From positions 1 through 59,173 of IMG/VR virus record IMGVR_UViG_3300023184_000139: a stretch of DNA of 59,173 nucleotides; one strand, 5' to 3'. The position numbers were made by a program, and so were the translations under genes. How positions within the stretch are numbered: position 1 is the first letter of the stretch; the number at the start of each line of letters is the position of its first letter. The notes below the pieces were generated by a model that ran no database searches, was not told the DNA's origin, and saw only the letters and a list, made by a program, of their open reading frames with translations. Origin of the DNA: a virus. Of the stretch, positions 30,540 through 38,620 are shown one piece after another.

Positions 30540-33437
30540 ATGAAAGAGGTTATCTCTCAGGAAGTTATTGAAGGCTTCCTCAATGGTGGCGACGATGAAA
30601 TGCATATCGTCGGAGTTGAATATGATTATCCCACAAATACAATCTTTAAAATTATTCAAGACCCTGAACAAGGGAAAATAGTAAAACCCGACACTTTTAC
30701 TCCGTTTTTATGGGTAGGTGATTTGACAGGTATGAATTTCTATGGAGATTCAAAGGCGATGCAGAAAAAACGTATGGGTGAGTTCGGTATCTTAATTGAA
30801 AAATTAGAAACTCATGGAAACGAACGTTTAGAAAATGGTATGACTCATATTGTGAGAAGTATCAAATCATACACAGATTTAGTATCGTTTTTTAGATTAG
30901 GTGGATTAAATCCTTGGGATGAAAAATGTAGACATTTATTTACAATTTTAAACCCAGTAGAACAATATCTAATACAAAAAAGAAAAAGATTATTTAAGGG
31001 TATTGAAGATTACGGTGGGGTTCATCGTTTTGTATTTGATATTGAAACCACCGGTCTTGATCCCGAAACGTGTAATATCATTTTGATTGGGGTTAAAGAT
31101 AATCGTGGTTTACAAGAAACAATTCCAGCATTCGGTGAAGACGGAGAAAAGAAATGTATCGAAAGATTTTTCCAATATATAAAAGATTTAAAACCAACAA
31201 TTGTTGCAGGTTATAACTCGGCGTTCTTTGACTTTCCGTTTATATTAAAACGCGCACAAAAACTTGGTGTTGATGTTGATGGTCTAACACAGATTTTTAC
31301 AACGCAAGGAATGAAGGAAAAGGAAGGAATGTTAAAACTTGCAAATGAAGTTGAGCCATATACGCAACACGTTATTTGGGGATTTAATATTATTGATATC
31401 GCACATTCAGTAAGACGTGCACAGGCAATCAATTCCGAAATTAAATCTTGGGGTTTGAAATACATTACAAAGTATTTGGAAAAAGAAAAAGAAAATCGTG
31501 TGTATGTTGATGGTGCGAAGATTTCAAAAATATATCTTGATAATGAAAGTTATTATGTTAATCCAAAGACAGGTGGATATAAACAAATTGGTGAGCCTGG
31601 TACAGAAAATTTAACGCAAAAATATCCGGGTAAGTTTGAGATATGGACAGGAAGAAAAATTGTTGAGCAATATCTAGATGATGACTTGTATGAAACTATG
31701 ATTGTAGATGATAGTTTCTCTCAATCAACATTTTTACTTTCTAAATTGGTTCCTACCACATATGAAAGAATTGCAACAATGGGAACTGCAACACTGTGGA
31801 AAATTATAATGTTAGCATGGTCATATGAACACAATTTAGCAATACCGGCAAAGGATGAGAAACGTGCTTTCACAGGAGGGTTATCTCGTTTATTAAATGT
31901 GGGTTATGCAAAGAACATTGTTAAGTTTGACTATTCATCACTCTATCCATCTATTCAATTAGTATATGATGTGTTTCCTGATTGTGATGTTATGGGAGTA
32001 CAGAAATCAATGTTAAAATATTTCAGAAACATTCGTATTAAATATAAAAACTTGGCTGGTGAATTAAAGAATAGTGATCCCGCAATGTCGGAGGTATATG
32101 ATCGTAAACAATTACCAATTAAGATTTTTATCAACGCATATTTTGGTTCATTATCTGCACCACATGTATTCCCTTGGGGAGAAATGAATTCGGGTGAAAC
32201 CATTACCTGTATTGGTCGTCAGTGTTTACGTATGATGATTATGTTCTACATGAAGAAGGGTTATAAACCTCTTGTAATGGATACGGATGGTGTGAACTTT
32301 GAAACACCTGAGAGTGCTAAAGATGCTGTATATGTTGGTAAAGGATTAAATGAATTAGTTACAGAAGGAAAAGAATACATAGGTATTGAAGCACATACCG
32401 CAGAGTTCAATGATATTTTTATGAGAGGTGAGATGGGATTGGATATTGACTATGTTGCTCCAGCTTGTATTAATGTTTCTCGTAAAAACTATATTATTAA
32501 AATAATAAAGAAAGGAAAAGAGAAAATTAAATTAACGGGTAATACAATTAAATCTAAAAAATTACAAACATATATTGTTGAGTTCTTAGATGAAGGATTA
32601 AAGTATTTGTTAAATGGTGATGGTCATTCGTTTGTAGAATTATATTATGATTATGTAACGAAGATTTATGAAAAAGAAATTCCATTATCAAAAATTGCAA
32701 ACAAAGCTCGTGTTAAACAAAGTATTAATGAATATAAAAAGTATGTTATGAAAACTACTAAGGCTGGTTCATTAATGTCTCGTCAAGCACATATGGAATT
32801 AATTATGAATAGTGATTACCCGGCAGGTTTAGGAGATACAATTTATTATGTAAATAACGGTACAAAGAAATCATCTGGAGACGTTCAGAAGATTGTTAAA
32901 CCAACAAAGAAACAACAAGAAGAATTCACGGCGAAGAATGGTTATCCAATGCCAAATGATTACATTGAAGTGAATTGTTATATGATTGATGAGAAAGAAA
33001 TATTAAATAACCCTGATTTAAAAGGTGATTATAATGTTCCTCGTTATCTTAATAATTTTAATAAACGTGTTGAACCTTTATTAGTTGTATTCAATCCATC
33101 AATTAGAGAAGATATATTAATTGAAGATCCAAAAGATAGACAATACTTTACAAAAGCACAATGTGATCTTGTGAATGGTTTTCCATTAAAAGAAGAAGGT
33201 CAAGATAAGTTAGATGAGGTTATGACTTTGTCTGATAGTGAAGTAATATTTTGGAATAGAGTTGGTCGTGATCCTTACTTTATGTATGTAGAAAATAGTT
33301 TAGAACTCGCTGACCAATATTGGGTAGAACATAATAGAAAAGTTGTCACACTTCAAGCTGAAAGCACTAAATCAAATGAAGAAGAAATAATCGAAAATAA
33401 CAATCACGATTATGCGTTTCACGCAATAGAAATTTAG
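30540..33437 (+). CDS. 43: DNA polymerase, family B (T4 gp43-like)
   Basis: A 965-residue replicative polymerase with proofreading exonuclease. Exo I: FDIETTGL (about 167); Exo II: YNSAFFDFPF (about 225); Exo III: a Y-x3-D match in EQYLDDDLYET (about 377). Polymerase motif A: DYSSLYPSI (about 464); motif B: KIFINAYFGS (about 530); motif C: MDTDGVNF (about 580). No intein interrupts it. Catalytic residues are intact in both sites. It lies between the fibre module and a convergent neck gene, and their stop codons overlap by 3 bases. No late motif lies upstream. Confidence 0.95.
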   Translation: MKEVISQEVIEGFLNGGDDEMHIVGVEYDYPTNTIFKIIQDPEQGKIVKPDTFTPFLWVGDLTGMNFYGDSKAMQKKRMGEFGILIEKLETHGNERLENGMTHIVRSIKSYTDLVSFFRLGGLNPWDEKCRHLFTILNPVEQYLIQKRKRLFKGIEDYGGVHRFVFDIETTGLDPETCNIILIGVKDNRGLQETIPAFGEDGEKKCIERFFQYIKDLKPTIVAGYNSAFFDFPFILKRAQKLGVDVDGLTQIFTTQGMKEKEGMLKLANEVEPYTQHVIWGFNIIDIAHSVRRAQAINSEIKSWGLKYITKYLEKEKENRVYVDGAKISKIYLDNESYYVNPKTGGYKQIGEPGTENLTQKYPGKFEIWTGRKIVEQYLDDDLYETMIVDDSFSQSTFLLSKLVPTTYERIATMGTATLWKIIMLAWSYEHNLAIPAKDEKRAFTGGLSRLLNVGYAKNIVKFDYSSLYPSIQLVYDVFPDCDVMGVQKSMLKYFRNIRIKYKNLAGELKNSDPAMSEVYDRKQLPIKIFINAYFGSLSAPHVFPWGEMNSGETITCIGRQCLRMMIMFYMKKGYKPLVMDTDGVNFETPESAKDAVYVGKGLNELVTEGKEYIGIEAHTAEFNDIFMRGEMGLDIDYVAPACINVSRKNYIIKIIKKGKEKIKLTGNTIKSKKLQTYIVEFLDEGLKYLLNGDGHSFVELYYDYVTKIYEKEIPLSKIANKARVKQSINEYKKYVMKTTKAGSLMSRQAHMELIMNSDYPAGLGDTIYYVNNGTKKSSGDVQKIVKPTKKQQEEFTAKNGYPMPNDYIEVNCYMIDEKEILNNPDLKGDYNVPRYLNNFNKRVEPLLVVFNPSIREDILIEDPKDRQYFTKAQCDLVNGFPLKEEGQDKLDEVMTLSDSEVIFWNRVGRDPYFMYVENSLELADQYWVEHNRKVVTLQAESTKSNEEEIIENNNHDYAFHAIEI

Positions 33438-34549
33438 ATAACAATAATAGATGAAGGCATCGCTCTAAATTTAAGTGCCTTATTAAGATTCTCAGCTTCG
33501 TTACCTTTCCTCTCAAGGATTTTATCGGGGCGGAGTCTTTCTAATCTAGCCATAAGTTCTTCAACCAATTTAGATTTTTCGTCTTTACCTTCCGTAATTA
33601 ACGATGAATAATCTAATTTAACCTGACTATCAGGAACTTGTAGATCGCCTGAGAATTTACCCCAAATACGACCTAAACCTTCTTTAGCATAAGCAATCAA
33701 ATATTTTCTAACCCAGTTTTGGGCTGGTTTATTTAACGATTCCCACATTAATGTTTCGGTGTCAACATCAGATGGTAATTTAATTACATCTTTATTATTT
33801 TTAAGACAACTGTCTCTATCCATAGTATCGTAGTACCAATACCAAACATTATAATTTTTTTGTTTTATTGAACCAAAATCAAATTTACCACCCGGTACAT
33901 TATATAAATGAACTAATTTTTTACCTTCAGGACCCGCAGTTATTCTATATGTTAAATCACCACCAATTAGTCTATTCTTAATACTTCTATCTTGCATTCT
34001 TAATAATAAGTCAAATGCGGGAGTCATAAAATAAGATCCGGTATTACCCATTTGAGCAAATCCACCGGCACCACCAAAACCTAACCCACCAAGACCACCA
34101 AATCCAGCCATAAACGGATCAACAAATGAGTCACTTAGTTCAGCACGAGTGAACCATAATAATTCATTTATTTCACGACCAGCAGGTATTTCATAAACTT
34201 GAGTCCCTCCTGTAAGTGTAAAAAAATCCTTTTTTAATTCCCAATCGCCACCAGATTGTAAACCTACAATTTTAGAGTATGAGTGAGTATATTGTGTTTC
34301 GTAATCTAAACTTCTTGTTGTAAATGCTCTTGATAATGATTGTGTATCTAAATCTAATCCAGCAAGTGCCGACCATTGAGATTCAATCAACCAATCACTA
34401 ACGTATTGTTCGTATTCAGATAAAGCTAATTCCATGAAGGTATCCATTTGTTCTTCAGTAAGTTCAATACCACGAACTGGCATACCTAATAGGTGAAATA
34501 CCTGTGTATATAATTTATCCTTTTCCGCTTGTGAAATAATTTGAGACAT
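33434..34549 (-). CDS. 13: Neck protein, T4 gp13-like
   Basis: A 371-residue protein. The N-terminal block GMPVRGIELTEEQMDTFMEL, then ALSEYEQYVSDWLI, and the C-terminal block RKYLIAYAKEGLGRIWGKFS, then QVKLDYSSLITEGKDEKSKL, match the gp13 (neck or head-completion) family of environmental T4-like phages. A Gly-rich stretch (FGGLGGLGFGGAGG, about 151-164) sits mid-protein. It stands alone on the minus strand with its own late motif, away from the other neck genes at 36577-38350. Confidence 0.68.
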   Translation of the reverse strand: MSQIISQAEKDKLYTQVFHLLGMPVRGIELTEEQMDTFMELALSEYEQYVSDWLIESQWSALAGLDLDTQSLSRAFTTRSLDYETQYTHSYSKIVGLQSGGDWELKKDFFTLTGGTQVYEIPAGREINELLWFTRAELSDSFVDPFMAGFGGLGGLGFGGAGGFAQMGNTGSYFMTPAFDLLLRMQDRSIKNRLIGGDLTYRITAGPEGKKLVHLYNVPGGKFDFGSIKQKNYNVWYWYYDTMDRDSCLKNNKDVIKLPSDVDTETLMWESLNKPAQNWVRKYLIAYAKEGLGRIWGKFSGDLQVPDSQVKLDYSSLITEGKDEKSKLVEELMARLERLRPDKILERKGNEAENLNKALKFRAMPSSIIVI

Positions 34550-34564
34550 AATTTGATTTATTCT

Positions 34565-34572
34565 TATAAATA
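34565..34572 (-). promoter_or_regulatory. Late-promoter-like motif, gp13-like gene
   Basis: TATTTATA on the minus strand, in the context GATATTTATA, 15 bases before the ATG at 34549. Confidence 0.6.
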
Positions 34573-34587
34573 TCTTATATTTCTATT

Positions 34588-34791
34588 ATGAACGAGAAAC
34601 TAAACGAATTATTCAGTATCTGTGGGATTAACGATTTTGTGTTCCACTTACAAAAAGAGGGGGAAACTAACTTTATTGACTATACTTTAGACCCTAAAAC
34701 CATCGTAGTTAATATTCCCGATATTGAAGATAAGGAGTTAGATCAGTTATTAACTGATAAAATTAAAGAATTAAAAGAGACTTTTAAGTAG
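34588..34791 (+). CDS. Small hypothetical protein
   Basis: A 67-residue acidic protein (NEKLNELFSICGINDFVFHL; IEDKELDQLLTDKIKELKET). It has an alpha-beta-alpha arrangement and no recognised family. Its last 21 bases overlap the end of the convergent helicase gene. No late motif precedes it; the upstream TATATTTC (34577-34584) is a partial host -7 match. Confidence 0.62.
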   Translation: MNEKLNELFSICGINDFVFHLQKEGETNFIDYTLDPKTIVVNIPDIEDKELDQLLTDKIKELKETFK

Positions 34792-36522
34792 GTCTTTACT
34801 GAACGATTCGGAGTATTCTCCGTCACCCATTACTTGGTCAATAACGTTCTTTTTCTTTTGTAATATATTATATATAATTTTCTCAACCGTATTCTCAAAC
34901 ACGGGATAATAAACTAATACACTATTTTTTTGACCGTAACGATACGCTCTATCTTCCGCTTGACTATGATGAGCCGGCACAAATGATAAATCATTCATAA
35001 CCACAACTTCACCAGCAGTTAAAGTAATACCAACACCACCTGCAATAATATTAGAAATAAAAATCTTTATTTTATCTTCATTTTGAAATCTATCAACACT
35101 CTCTTGTTTTTTTTCTTTAGACATACTACCATTTAATATTACAGAGTTCTTTTTGTATTTCTCATGTAACATATCTAATGACATTGTAAAGTTGGTGAAT
35201 ACAATTACTTTCTTTCCTTGGTCTAAACATTTATCTATAATCTCACAAGTATATGGAATTTTTTCGTAAGCGATAAGTTGTCTAATTTTCATTAAACGAT
35301 TTAAAGTTACACTTAATGTTTCTTTATCTTTATTGTCATTACTAATTCTTGTGAACTCCTCTAACTCCTCATCATACATTTTACTACTTAATTCCACAAA
35401 CACAGGAGTAACTATCTTTTCAGGTAAATCTAAAATGTCAGTTTTCATTCTACGAAGAACATATGACTTAGTACGTTCACGTAATTCGTCTAAATTACTT
35501 GCCCCACTTGTGTTCCACACTTTTCTATTACCAACTGTGAATTGATATCCTTTACAATAACGACGAACGTATGATTGCCAATTTAATGTTAAAGGTGAAT
35601 CAACAATCTTTAATAAGTTAAAATAATTTATTGGTCTTGATGTCATCGGTGTTCCCGTTAATAACCAAACTCGTGGTATGGTTTCCAATACATCATTTAA
35701 TAAACGAGTTCTATTGGCGGTACTATTACTAACATAGTGTGCTTCATCCACAATTGCCAAATCAAACTTTTCATTTACCAATAATTTATAATCATCACTA
35801 TCTTCACTTTTTTCTGTGGTATGGTAATTCTTTAATATATCGTAATTGATAATATAGTAATCAAAAGTAGAACCCCACTTACGACCTTCCACTATTAAAA
35901 CTTTTCTATCTGTATAATTTTTAATCTCTCTATCCCAATTTATTTTAAGAGATGCGGGACAAACAATTAAAACTTTCTTTGCACCACTTTCCATAGATGC
36001 AATAACTGCGGCGGTTGTTTTTCCAAGACCCATATCGTCAGCTAATATAAACTTATTATTTGCCAATAACTTCTCAATAGCAACCTTTTGGTGTTCCATA
36101 GGTGGACGAACGTCATATGGACTATAATCAATAACACGATTTAACTTTTTCTCTTCTTGAACAATTGCTGACTTGGGTAACCACATCGCATGGTTTTGTT
36201 GACTATCAATAACTTTACCCCAAATATGATATGCTTTATCCGATTCACATAATAATTTTTCACACCATACTTTTTCAGGGGGTAACGGTAATAACATCTC
36301 TTCCATTAATTTCTCACCAAATGTAGAAACAATATTGATATGTTTACGAGCAACTTTTGGATCGGTATCTTTATATTTTAGGACATATTCAGATTGAGGA
36401 CGAGTTAATTTAAAGTTTTTAACTTCCACAAATTTGCGTTTGTATTCCAATAAAACATTATTGGACCCCACATATTCGTTCAATATTTCTCTAGCTTCAA
36501 CCTCGGGTATTTTCTTTTCCAT
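34771..36522 (-). CDS. SNF2-type DNA helicase/translocase
   Basis: A 583-residue SF2 protein. Motif I ADDMGLGKTT (161-170), Ia VLIVCPASLKINW, II DEAH (259-262), III LLTGTPM, then the C-terminal lobe with VIVFTNFTMSLDMLHEKY, IFISNIIAGGVGITLTAG (motif V) and QAEDRAYRYGQ (motif VI). The core resembles SMARCAL1/HARP-type annealing helicases more than T4 UvsW. A 140-residue N-terminal region precedes it. A role in fork remodelling or recombination is likely. No late motif lies upstream, in line with a replication-phase gene. Confidence 0.85.
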   Translation of the reverse strand: MEKKIPEVEAREILNEYVGSNNVLLEYKRKFVEVKNFKLTRPQSEYVLKYKDTDPKVARKHINIVSTFGEKLMEEMLLPLPPEKVWCEKLLCESDKAYHIWGKVIDSQQNHAMWLPKSAIVQEEKKLNRVIDYSPYDVRPPMEHQKVAIEKLLANNKFILADDMGLGKTTAAVIASMESGAKKVLIVCPASLKINWDREIKNYTDRKVLIVEGRKWGSTFDYYIINYDILKNYHTTEKSEDSDDYKLLVNEKFDLAIVDEAHYVSNSTANRTRLLNDVLETIPRVWLLTGTPMTSRPINYFNLLKIVDSPLTLNWQSYVRRYCKGYQFTVGNRKVWNTSGASNLDELRERTKSYVLRRMKTDILDLPEKIVTPVFVELSSKMYDEELEEFTRISNDNKDKETLSVTLNRLMKIRQLIAYEKIPYTCEIIDKCLDQGKKVIVFTNFTMSLDMLHEKYKKNSVILNGSMSKEKKQESVDRFQNEDKIKIFISNIIAGGVGITLTAGEVVVMNDLSFVPAHHSQAEDRAYRYGQKNSVLVYYPVFENTVEKIIYNILQKKKNVIDQVMGDGEYSESFSKDLLKSLF

Positions 36523-36563
36523 CTATTATATATAATATAACTAAATAGAATGGAAGATTAAAC

Positions 36564-36572
36564 TATTTATTA
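36564..36572 (+). promoter_or_regulatory. Late-promoter-like motif, neck/tail operon
   Basis: TATTTATTA, 4 bases before the ATG at 36577. Confidence 0.6.
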
Positions 36573-36576
36573 GGAT

Positions 36577-37089
36577 ATGAACAATAAACTACCGATTACT
36601 CGTTTAGGTAAATTCTTCTCCCAAGATGACTTTGATATTAATATTCAGATGGGTCAGGAGTATCTACACGGGGATTTGAATATGAAATTGGTCTTATATC
36701 GTGTTGATAGACAAAAGACCGACAATGACGACGTATACGCCGAGGCGGGCATGGATGAGATTAAGTTTTTCCCTCCGGTTGAGTTTAACGCATTGGTTAA
36801 AATTGAAGAACCAAAAAATTCAACTTATACTAAGGGATTATTAAGGTATAACGAACCGGGTAATATGATATTATCGGTTTACATCACACATCTTAATGAA
36901 TTGGGGGTTGATATTAGATACGGTGATTATATTGGTTATGCAGATTCAGAAGAAAAATTGAGATATTATACCGTTACAAATGACGGTAGAATTACATCGG
37001 ATAATAAACATAAAATGTTTGGGTACAAACCACATTATAGAAGTATAGTTTGTGCTCCAACACAAGAAGGAGAATTTAGAGGAGTTTAA
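36577..37089 (+). CDS. Neck/head-closure protein, possibly gp14-like
   Basis: A 170-residue beta-rich protein. LVLYRVDRQKTDNDDVYAEA with F-F-P-P-V-E-F and RYGDYIGYADSEEKLRYYTV follow the order of blocks in T4 gp14 (tyrosine-rich strand, acidic D-x-F/Y-x-E element, G-D-x-I-x-x). The similarity is weak. Position directly before a gp15-like gene supports a head-to-tail connector role. The next gene starts one base after its stop. Confidence 0.55.
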   Translation: MNNKLPITRLGKFFSQDDFDINIQMGQEYLHGDLNMKLVLYRVDRQKTDNDDVYAEAGMDEIKFFPPVEFNALVKIEEPKNSTYTKGLLRYNEPGNMILSVYITHLNELGVDIRYGDYIGYADSEEKLRYYTVTNDGRITSDNKHKMFGYKPHYRSIVCAPTQEGEFRGV

Positions 37090-37090
37090 T

Positions 37091-38350
37091 ATGGGAATAC
37101 CTAAAAGAAAAAACATGATCAATGTTTACGGAGATAAGGAAACTTATCAAGGTGAAAACATAGGAAAAAGAAGACAAGAGTTATTGGATAGAATAACTAA
37201 GTCAGATTCGTTTCTTCCTGATTCTATTTTACACGATGATTTAGATAAAGGTATGTTGGATTACATTAAAGAAACTTTTAAAGTAGTTTCCGACGGAGTA
37301 CAGATTCCCGTAATTGAAAAAATATTAACAATTCAAAGATGGGGTGAGTTTAGTGCTAATTGGGAGTTTTCAGATGGTGACGGAAACGTAAAACTACCTT
37401 TCATTGCAATTATTAGAAAACCCGACGTACAATTCGGAACAAATCCATCAATACAAAGAACAATACCTGATAGACATCAATTTCATTATGCAACCGTTCC
37501 AACTTGGGATGGTAATCAAGTGGGAGCCGATATCTACAAAATACCACAACCAATTCCATGTGATATATCATATGAAGTTATAATTGTTTGTAATAAATTC
37601 AGAGATTTAAATAAGTTTAATAAGATTATCCTTCAACATTTCTCGTCAAGACAATCATATACAACGGTTAAAGGTCATTATATTCCAATTATTTTAGATA
37701 CAATTGAAGATAACACTCCAATGGAAACAATGGACGGTCGTAGATTTTATATGCAAAACTATAAATGTACTATGTTAGGGTTCCTAATTGATAGTGATGA
37801 GTTTGAGGTTAAACCAGCAATTACAAGATCATTTATTGTAAATGAATCTTTAGGTGGTGCAACTTTTAAAAGAACTTATATTAGTAAAACAATAGATGTG
37901 GTTATATCCACAATTGTGGCTGGTGAAAATCAAACAACATTTACCGTTGGGGAAAGTATTAATATTTTATTTAATGTGGCAATAAATGGTATTGTACAAA
38001 TAAAAGACGTTCATTACAGACATTTAGGTGGAACATCTAATATTATTTTTGATTTGGTTGGGACTCCATTATTAGGTGATGTGGTAACTGTAAGTTATTA
38101 TAAGGGTAATGGTGATACGATGTCCGATCAATTTGGTAATGAATTACAAGTGGGACGTGAAAGTTTTACATTTAACGGAAATGATTTATCTTTTACTTTA
38201 AGTCATAAAATAAATTCTATTATTAATATTACAACTAACGGTCTGATTGAATTTAGTGATGAAGGATATCAATTAACAGATGTTGACGAAGTGACACTTA
38301 CAAGTGCACCCGTTAACGGATCTAAAATTGACTTCGTTTATTTATACTAA
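37091..38350 (+). CDS. 15: Tail terminator/sheath stabiliser, T4 gp15-like
   Basis: A 419-residue protein starting at ATG 37091, one base after the previous stop. The first 250 residues carry gp15-type blocks: KLPFIAIIRKPDVQFGTNPS, IPQPIPCDISYEVIIVCNKF, LQHFSSRQSYTTVKGHYIPI and RRFYMQNYKCTMLGFLID. T4 gp15 caps the tail and joins it to the neck. Here an extra C-terminal region (about 270-419) of beta repeats, with TIVAGENQTTFTVGES and ESFTFNGNDLSFTLSH, suggests two added small beta domains. The gene directly precedes the sheath region. Confidence 0.65.
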   Translation: MGIPKRKNMINVYGDKETYQGENIGKRRQELLDRITKSDSFLPDSILHDDLDKGMLDYIKETFKVVSDGVQIPVIEKILTIQRWGEFSANWEFSDGDGNVKLPFIAIIRKPDVQFGTNPSIQRTIPDRHQFHYATVPTWDGNQVGADIYKIPQPIPCDISYEVIIVCNKFRDLNKFNKIILQHFSSRQSYTTVKGHYIPIILDTIEDNTPMETMDGRRFYMQNYKCTMLGFLIDSDEFEVKPAITRSFIVNESLGGATFKRTYISKTIDVVISTIVAGENQTTFTVGESINILFNVAINGIVQIKDVHYRHLGGTSNIIFDLVGTPLLGDVVTVSYYKGNGDTMSDQFGNELQVGRESFTFNGNDLSFTLSHKINSIINITTNGLIEFSDEGYQLTDVDEVTLTSAPVNGSKIDFVYLY

Positions 38351-38505
38351 TCGTCCCCGTAGATATCTTTCTTTTTAGGTTTACAGTATTCTTCTACAAA
38401 TTTTTCAAGGACCTTATAAATCTTAAGTCCATTTTTATCACAGTGATTCTTTAACATTTCGTGGTGTTTTTCACTTATTTTAACATTTTTTTGTTTGTTT
38501 TCCAT
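38347..38505 (-). CDS. 52-residue basic protein, ribbon-helix-helix-like
   Basis: ATG 38505 to TAG 38347 encodes ENKQKNVKISEKHHEMLKNH and then CDKNGLKIYKVLEKFVEEYC, ending KKKDIYGDD. A short strand (NVKIS) followed by two helices, the second after a G-L-K turn, is the ribbon-helix-helix pattern of small DNA-binding repressors. Its stop overlaps that of the gp15-like gene by 4 bases. It is the only minus-strand gene in the 36577-59173 block. It may be a small regulator. Coding is supported by tight placement between two genes and lack of stops. Confidence 0.6.
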   Translation of the reverse strand: MENKQKNVKISEKHHEMLKNHCDKNGLKIYKVLEKFVEEYCKPKKKDIYGDD

Positions 38506-38575
38506 ATAAAAGATAATTAAAGATAAATAACTATCTTTTTAAGAAAAGTTGGGAAATCTTTGATAAAAACAAAGA

Positions 38576-38584
38576 TATTTATTA
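38576..38584 (+). promoter_or_regulatory. Late-promoter-like motif, tail sheath
   Basis: TATTTATTA in the context GATATTTATTA, 36 bases before the ATG at 38621. The A-rich leader (TTAACCAAACAAAAATCA) has no Shine-Dalgarno sequence, typical of strongly expressed Bacteroidota genes. Confidence 0.62.
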
Positions 38585-38620
38585 GATAAGTAATAAAATT
38601 AATTAACCAAACAAAAATCA

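Noticed and set aside
30540-33437. Intein or split in DNA polymerase
   Set aside because: All motifs are in order with normal spacing and no extra domain.
37052-37090. Upstream TTG start of the gp15-like gene
   Set aside because: It would overlap the preceding gene by 38 bases; ATG 37091, one base after the stop, fits the spacing used elsewhere.
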